The notes below the pieces were generated by a model that was not told the origin of the DNA, did not search any database, and worked only from the letters and a program-made list of their open reading frames with translations. DNA of 64,000 nt from Apostichopus japonicus (Eukaryota; Echinodermata; Holothuroidea; Aspidochirotida; Stichopodidae), in the NCBI RefSeq assembly GCF_037975245.1, contig NC_092577.1, forward strand, positions 22,160,398 to 22,224,397. The letters are read 5' to 3'. A program made the translations under genes and the position numbers. Positions 59,041-64,000 of the stretch are shown here, piece by piece. How positions within the stretch are numbered: position 1 is the first letter of the stretch; every line of letters starts with the position of its first letter.

Positions 59041-59545
59041 CGTGTCATTTGCTCCGCTCTGATTGAGTTGCCCCCTGTTGACCTGTCACAGCCGGCCCTC
59101 GTTCACAGTTCGTTGCGGGATAGGGCCTTGAATGCAATTTTTGTCCAGGGACGTCATTCTGCCGAAGTATGGCGTTCCGTGCATTCAAGGCTGAATGGTT
59201 GCAGGCTCCGTGATCTTGCATGGAGAATTGCACACAGTGCCTTGGTGACCAACCTAAAAAGATATCATTGGCGATTGGGTGATGGACTGTGCCCAAGGAC
59301 CGGCTGTGACAGCTTAGAGAGTACCGCTCATGTTTTTTGGCATTGTTGCTTTGTAGTAAACTTATGGGAGTGGTTCCAGACCTGGACCGACCGTGTTACG
59401 GGAGACCGTTCATGGTCGGTAGGGCAGGGCTTTATTTGATATGGGGTACACCCTCCAGTTTGTTCGGTTGCTGTGTTGCACCGCATTATTTTTGTTTGCT
59501 GTATTGTGAAAAAAACATGTTTGGCGGAATAGATGTAATGTCCCA
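59041..59545 (+). pseudogene. 3' fragment of a Tx1/L1-like LINE, plus strand
   Basis: One frame reads VDLSQPALVHSSLRDRALNA, then AEVWRSVHSRLNGCRLRDLA, RYHWRLGDGLCPRTGCDSLE, STAHVFWHC, then WEWFQTWTDRVTGDRSWSVG. Nearly the same protein segment as the minus-strand piece at 40.5-41.1 kb, so the two belong to one subfamily. 5'-truncated. Homology stops abruptly near 59535 (the RNRC-D-V position of the other copy), where a different repeat begins. Confidence 0.8.
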
Positions 59546-60000
59546 GATAGCACAATTATGTTGGGCCAACATTGGTATTTTAGGTTGGAACTTTATTGGT
59601 AAAATATATTTTGAAGATTGGGTGCTCGTAGTTTTACGGTTGGCCCAAAACGTTGTCCTAACAATGGGTCAACATTACAACAGCGTTAACCCAACACATT
59701 GTTATCACAATGGGCCAATGTTAGACCAACGTTAAGCTCAAACGTTGTTGTTACAATGGGCCAACATATTGGGCCAAAATTGTTCAAAGGTTGTATTTAA
59801 TGTTGGAGCTTTATTGGTAAAATGTAATTTTGAGGTTGGCTGCTTGTAGTATAACGGTTGGCCCAACACGTCATAACAATGGGCCAACGTTAAATCAATG
59901 TTAGTCCAATATGCTGTTGTTACAATGGGCCAACATTGGCCAAAGCTTGTATTTTATGTTGGAACTTTATAGGTAATAGGTAATTTTAAGGTTGGCTGCT
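59536..60000. repeat. TTGGCCCAACGTT-type internal repeats
   Basis: Many diverged copies of ACAATGGGCCAAC(A/G)TT and GTTGGCCCAACA. Longer units also occur, three times with a period near 150-170 bp: a TATTTTATGTTGGAACTTTA-like block followed by GGTTGGCTGCTTGTAG-like sequence. It appears inserted between two LINE pieces. A non-autonomous element or composite satellite. Confidence 0.7.
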
Positions 60001-60001
60001 T

Positions 60002-63000
60002 GTGCTTTTTACGTGCTAAGAAACGGACACGGACCAAAGGTCAACAAAACCAAAAACAAACCCAGTCTGTAAAGCAACAACTGAAACCCATCAATCTCCC
60101 ACTAACGCAGCGTTTAACGTGACGCGAAAAGGGCACGGACCTAAAGGCCAACAGAAGCAAAAGAAATAAAACACTACAAACAGGCCCCAAAAAGCCAACC
60201 CCAAACCACAAAGAGAAAAATTAAACCAACCTATAATATGTAACGACCACACAGCCCCCACACCTACCAATTAACTCAAAATTTCATCCGGGGTACGCCG
60301 TCCCGATAGTAGACGACGGGCTTGCGCCAGCGTCTACGAAAGGCAGTGTCGGGAAGCCGTGCATGGTCCGCCTCCATGCGCAACTTGATGTCACTCTGCA
60401 CGAGGGGGACAACATCCTCTGCCCTCCAGACGTCCCCGTCGAAAACTAGGCGGCATCTGCTGTTCCAGATGTGTCTCCTGATGACAGCGGCAAACAACAA
60501 CAGCAGATCCCTAACCCAGGTTGGGCACACGGGGGGCAACAAACCATACAAAACAAAATCACTACTAATGGCCCACTGTGTGCGACCAATAACACCAATA
60601 ACGAAGGCGTGAAACCAATCCCACACCAACCGGACAAAGGGACACTCCAGCAAAAGGTGTTGCATAGTCTCGATGGCTTTACAGCCCACACGGGGACAAA
60701 TCCCATCACCTAATCGCCACCTGACTAGGCGAAAATGGTTAGTGATGAGGACCCCATGTGCAATCCTCCACGCCAAGTCCCTGAGACGGCTATCTAGTGA
60801 CTTGCAACACACAGACCGCCACACATCTGGAGAGATGGCGGTCCAGCAAGCCGACGGGCACACAGGCGCGAGCATTGAACGAAACAATGATGGGTATAAC
60901 ACAGAGGGGGCCACGTTCAGCAGAACATGTGGCCCACCCTCTTCTTTGATTCTACGAAGAGAGTCACCAATCTGAGTATAGACCCCAGAAGGGCGTGTCG
61001 CCTTTGGCCGGTTATTGGAAAAGGATCCGGGCCAGTGGTGTCGAAAAAGAAACCCACCCCAGTACCTAACAAAAAAAGCAAAGGGAAACGAAGGATTTTC
61101 AAAAGCAACAAAAACACCTTTCAAGAGGAGAAAGCGCAGTTTAGATGGTAGGTGGACAAAACCAAGCCCACCGCTCAAGGGGGTCTTATACAGAACGGTC
61201 CTTTTCGCAAGGTTTGGTTTGCGCTTTCCCCAAATGAAATGATCCTCTCCAGTCGCACCAAGGCATGATCCGGTGCGGCGATCACCGTACCAGGATACCA
61301 AAGGAGAGGAACAATAAACCTATTTACAACTGTAACCTTCCCAGGGAGGGAGAGCCACCTGTGACTGAATGTGTCGAGCCTTGCCTCCACCTGATCAGCC
61401 TTCTCGGCCCAAGTGGTGGCCTCCGGGGCACCATAACCTAGCCAGATGCCATTTACCTTGATCATGACATCTGACCAAGTAGCATCGAACGGGAGAGATT
61501 GGCCGCGCCAACCTCCCAATCGCAGCCCTTTGGTCTTGGACTTGTTCAGTCTGGCACCAGTAGCCTCTTGGAAGGTGGTCAAAACCTTCGATAAAGGCTT
61601 CAAGGAGGCGAGGTCCGACACAATACAAGTGACGTCATCGGCATACTGCACGCATTTAACTCTAGCCCCACCCGGTACGTTGAAGGGTCGAAATCCAAAG
61701 CATCTGTCCAGCGAGGTACTAAGCGTTTCGCTGAAGAGAACATACAACAACGGGGAGAGGGGACAACCCTGACGGACTCCTCTTCGAACCGGGAAGGGAC
61801 CAGAAGTTAATCCGTTAACAGTGACAATGCTTGTGACGTCCTTGTATAGTAACGAGACCCAACGAATGTATACGGAGTTCAATCCGAAGGACTGTAAGGT
61901 TCTGAACAGGAAGTCGTGATCTACCATGTCAAAGGCCTTTTCCTGGTCCAGTGAGACCAGTGCACATGGCAAATCACGAACTTGATGAGGGACTTCATCG
62001 AGTTTATGTTGAATACACTTGCCTCGCACAAGTCTGGAGAGGACCTACAATATCCGGCATCACGTCCGATAAGCGATTTCCTAATGCTTTGGCCAGGATT
62101 TTGTAGTCCACATTTAACAGCGTTATTGGACGCCTATTTCTAGGGTCCAAAGGGTCTCCTGACTTTGGGAGGAGAACAATATTTCCAACCCGCTGTGTTT
62201 GGCTCATGTAATTCAACTGGAAAGCGGTAGCGAACACATCTCTCAAGTCCCCACCGAGGACCTCCCAGAAGGTCCTATAGAACTCTGCCGGGAGGCCATC
62301 GGGACCGGGGGACTTTCCCTTCTTCATCGCTGCTACCGCTGTCCAGAGCTCACCAACGGAGAGATTGGAGCCCAAGCTATCATTTTTACTCTCAGGGGGG
62401 GCCTTGTCTATACCAGACAGCAAGTCCTCCTGGAGATCCTCGCTAACAGCAGCCCTGGAGTACAGGTTCGAAAAGAACGACCCAAATACCCCTAGGACTG
62501 CCTGCGGGCTCTCCACGACGACCCCACCAGGATGACACACTGCCCTTATTCTGCGGTCAACCACAGACTTGGTGTCGTCCCGGTAAAAACGAATAGTGGG
62601 CTTCTCGTCCGCTTCAACAAACTGGATTCTGGCACGCACTCGGGCTCCGTGCAGTTTCTCATCGAGAAACACTCCGAGTGCATGCAGATCAGACGATGAA
62701 CCATCCCTTGCTCTATTGCACAAGGAATGGATCTCCGTTGGTGAGCTCTCTCAACACAATACCTTATTGCGAACTGCTTGATGAGGGACTTGACCTCGTC
62801 CCACCAGACTAACGCATTGGGAAAAGCAGGCTTGAGGGACTGCCATCCTCTGTACTTCTCGACAAATTGCTCCTTGAAGTTTTGCTCTTTAACAATTTCC
62901 GTGTTCAGCCGCCAAAGTCCCTTCTCCACATGAAAGGACTCCGGCAGCTGCAAGCGCAAAACAACAGCGTCATGATCAGATAAAGGACATGAAATAATCG

Positions 63001-63664
63001 AGCACCGAGATCGAGGAAACTTGCGCGGGGCATAAAACCTGTCGAGTCTGGATGAAACTGTTCCATCTGGTTTATGCCACGTACAAGTAACCACCTGGGG
63101 ATTTTGGGACCTCCAAACATCCACAAGATCTCGGTGCTTGACAAACAAGCCTAGCTCAATCATGCCGGTGGTACAATTGGGGGACTCTTTCCTCGAACGT
63201 CTATCTAACGCAGAGTGAGGGACACAGTTAAAGTCCCCCCCAAGGATACAATTTGCCTTACCCGGTACAAAGGATGGCAACACCGTGAAGAAATTTTTCC
63301 TACATGCTGGCCGGTTGGGGGCATACACATTGCAAACCACCAACTCACCCCGCGTGAGCCTTAAGTGTATGCACACCACCCGACCTTCATGGTCTTTCTC
63401 CACTTTTCCCACACAATGACACAGTTTTGGGGACACCAAAATTACAGTCCCGCAAGATGCCCCTGATCCAAAGGAGGCATAAAGGCCTCCTCCCCACTCC
63501 AAGGACCAAAGATGAACATCACTCTCACAAGATATGTGGGTCTCTTGCAAAAGGACCACATCCACTTGGAGCAACTTGCAGAACTGTAAAATCCGTCGCC
63601 TTTTTGGGGTACCCCTCATCCCATTCACATTAAGGGTGACGAGGGATAAGGTGTCTGGTGTCAT
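60002..63664 (-). mobile_element. Nearly full-length Tx1/L1-like LINE, ORF2 with three frame shifts
   Basis: ORF2 starts at ATG 63664. Endonuclease motifs: TLNVNGMRG, LLQETHIS, LGGDFNCVP, LSDHDAVVL. Reverse transcriptase: LPAEFYRTFWEVLGGDL, RRPITLLNVDYKILAKAL, LVSLDQEKAFDMVDHDF, VRRGVRQGCPLSPLLYVLF and the catalytic QYADDVT. C-terminal zinc region: WRLGDGICPRVGCKAIE, then HLLLECPF. It ends at a stop near 60276, with a 3' region to about 60002 containing two copies of a (gcgaaaagggcacggacctaa)-like unit. The frame changes near 62715, 62030 and 61235. Between them every block is open and the catalytic residues are kept, so the insertion is fairly young. The 3' border GTGCTTTTTACGTG matches the copy at 40350. 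Confidence 0.9.
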
Positions 63665-64000
63665 AACCTGCGATGTTTTCCCAATACGGCTCTTTTCAGG
63701 CCCTTAGCGGTGTTTCCCCTTTTCCTACGACCTAGCAGACCTCTTAGCTCCTCGTCACAAGGAACAGGAGGTCCACTAGCGACCATCGTGTCCGGTATAG
63801 TGGAGGCGACTGCGGGCAGGGTGGAAGGGCCGCTCGAGTCAATGAGATCAGTGGCGTGTTTTGTCTCATCAAACCAATCGGAGGACTCCTTAGCCACAAC
63901 TACTAAGGCGGAAGCACAGTCCTCCATTGGCGAGTCCGAATCTGGGCCACTTAATGTCTCTTGGGCCGGTTGACTCGAGGGCCGACTAGTGTCACCGATA
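63661..64000 (-). CDS. LINE ORF1, C-terminal part (runs off the window)
   Basis: A frame ending ..GLLGRRKRGNTAKGLKRAVL-GKHRRL then TGA at 63663-63661. The stop overlaps the ATG of ORF2 as ATGA (63664-63661), a 4-base stop/start overlap. The visible segment is acidic and Ser/Thr-rich, then strongly basic at the end, as expected for a nucleic-acid-binding ORF1 tail. The N-terminus lies beyond base 64000, and continuity upstream of 63927 was not verified in detail. Confidence 0.6.
   Translation of the reverse strand, partial: IGDTSRPSSQPAQETLSGPDSDSPMEDCASALVVVAKESSDWFDETKHATDLIDSSGPSTLPAVASTIPDTMVASGPPVPCDEELRGLLGRRKRGNTAKGLKRAVLGKHRRL

Overview
The window is eukaryotic DNA from an animal. It is AT-rich and intron-bearing, with coding exons that carry clear GT..AG splice sites and a very high load of decayed transposable elements. 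The mix resembles gene-poor, repeat-rich DNA of a marine invertebrate: a lineage-expanded KMT5A-like SET gene, a metazoan integrase-core gene, EnSpm/CACTA with DUF4806, L1/Tx1-like LINEs, a Gypsy remnant, hAT-type MITEs and CpG-containing subterminal repeats. An echinoderm such as a sea cucumber or sea urchin is my best guess. That is an inference from family content, not a proof. No rRNA, tRNA or CRISPR was recognised.

Layout. (1) 1-7 kb, minus strand: a KMT5A/SET8-like methyltransferase gene. Its SET domain is split over three exons (6937-6800, 6205-6046, 3356-3167), followed by a long low-complexity exon (1206 down to the window edge) with ~61-residue repeats. A 608-bp MITE lies in one intron. 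(2) 9-16 kb: a small membrane-protein ORF, a 368-bp MITE, and a satellite-like array (9950-16110) split by a 3.4-kb non-coding element with inverted ends. (3) 18.7-24.4 kb, minus strand: an apparently intact six-exon gene (382 aa) for an integrase-core (DDE) protein. (4) 27-31 kb: a 42-bp minisatellite and a hAT-like remnant. (5) 30.9-35.1 kb, minus strand: a decayed L1-like LINE with a MITE in its ORF1. (6) 35.3-36.3 kb: a fragment of a repetitive zinc-finger-like family. (7) 39.6-41.8 kb: a dead second SET exon, a LINE 3' piece, and a Gypsy pol tail beside a GC-rich block. (8) 42.9-50.5 kb, minus strand: a DUF4806 gene directly downstream of an EnSpm/CACTA-type transposase with several in-frame stops. 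(9) 51.7-58.4 kb: the most interesting block. It is an apparently intact three-exon plus-strand gene (904 aa) of an unclassified transposase-like family, preceded by a dense array of ACGTACGT palindromes paired with GACAC at about 7-10 bp and followed by ~60-bp tandem repeats carrying a related composite. (10) 59-64 kb: a 3' LINE piece and a nearly full-length Tx1/L1-like LINE.

The likely functional genes are the SET gene (possibly broken at its 3' exon), the integrase-core gene and the 904-aa gene. The rest is mostly mobile-element sediment. All splice models come from reading frame and splice-site inspection only, with no transcript support.
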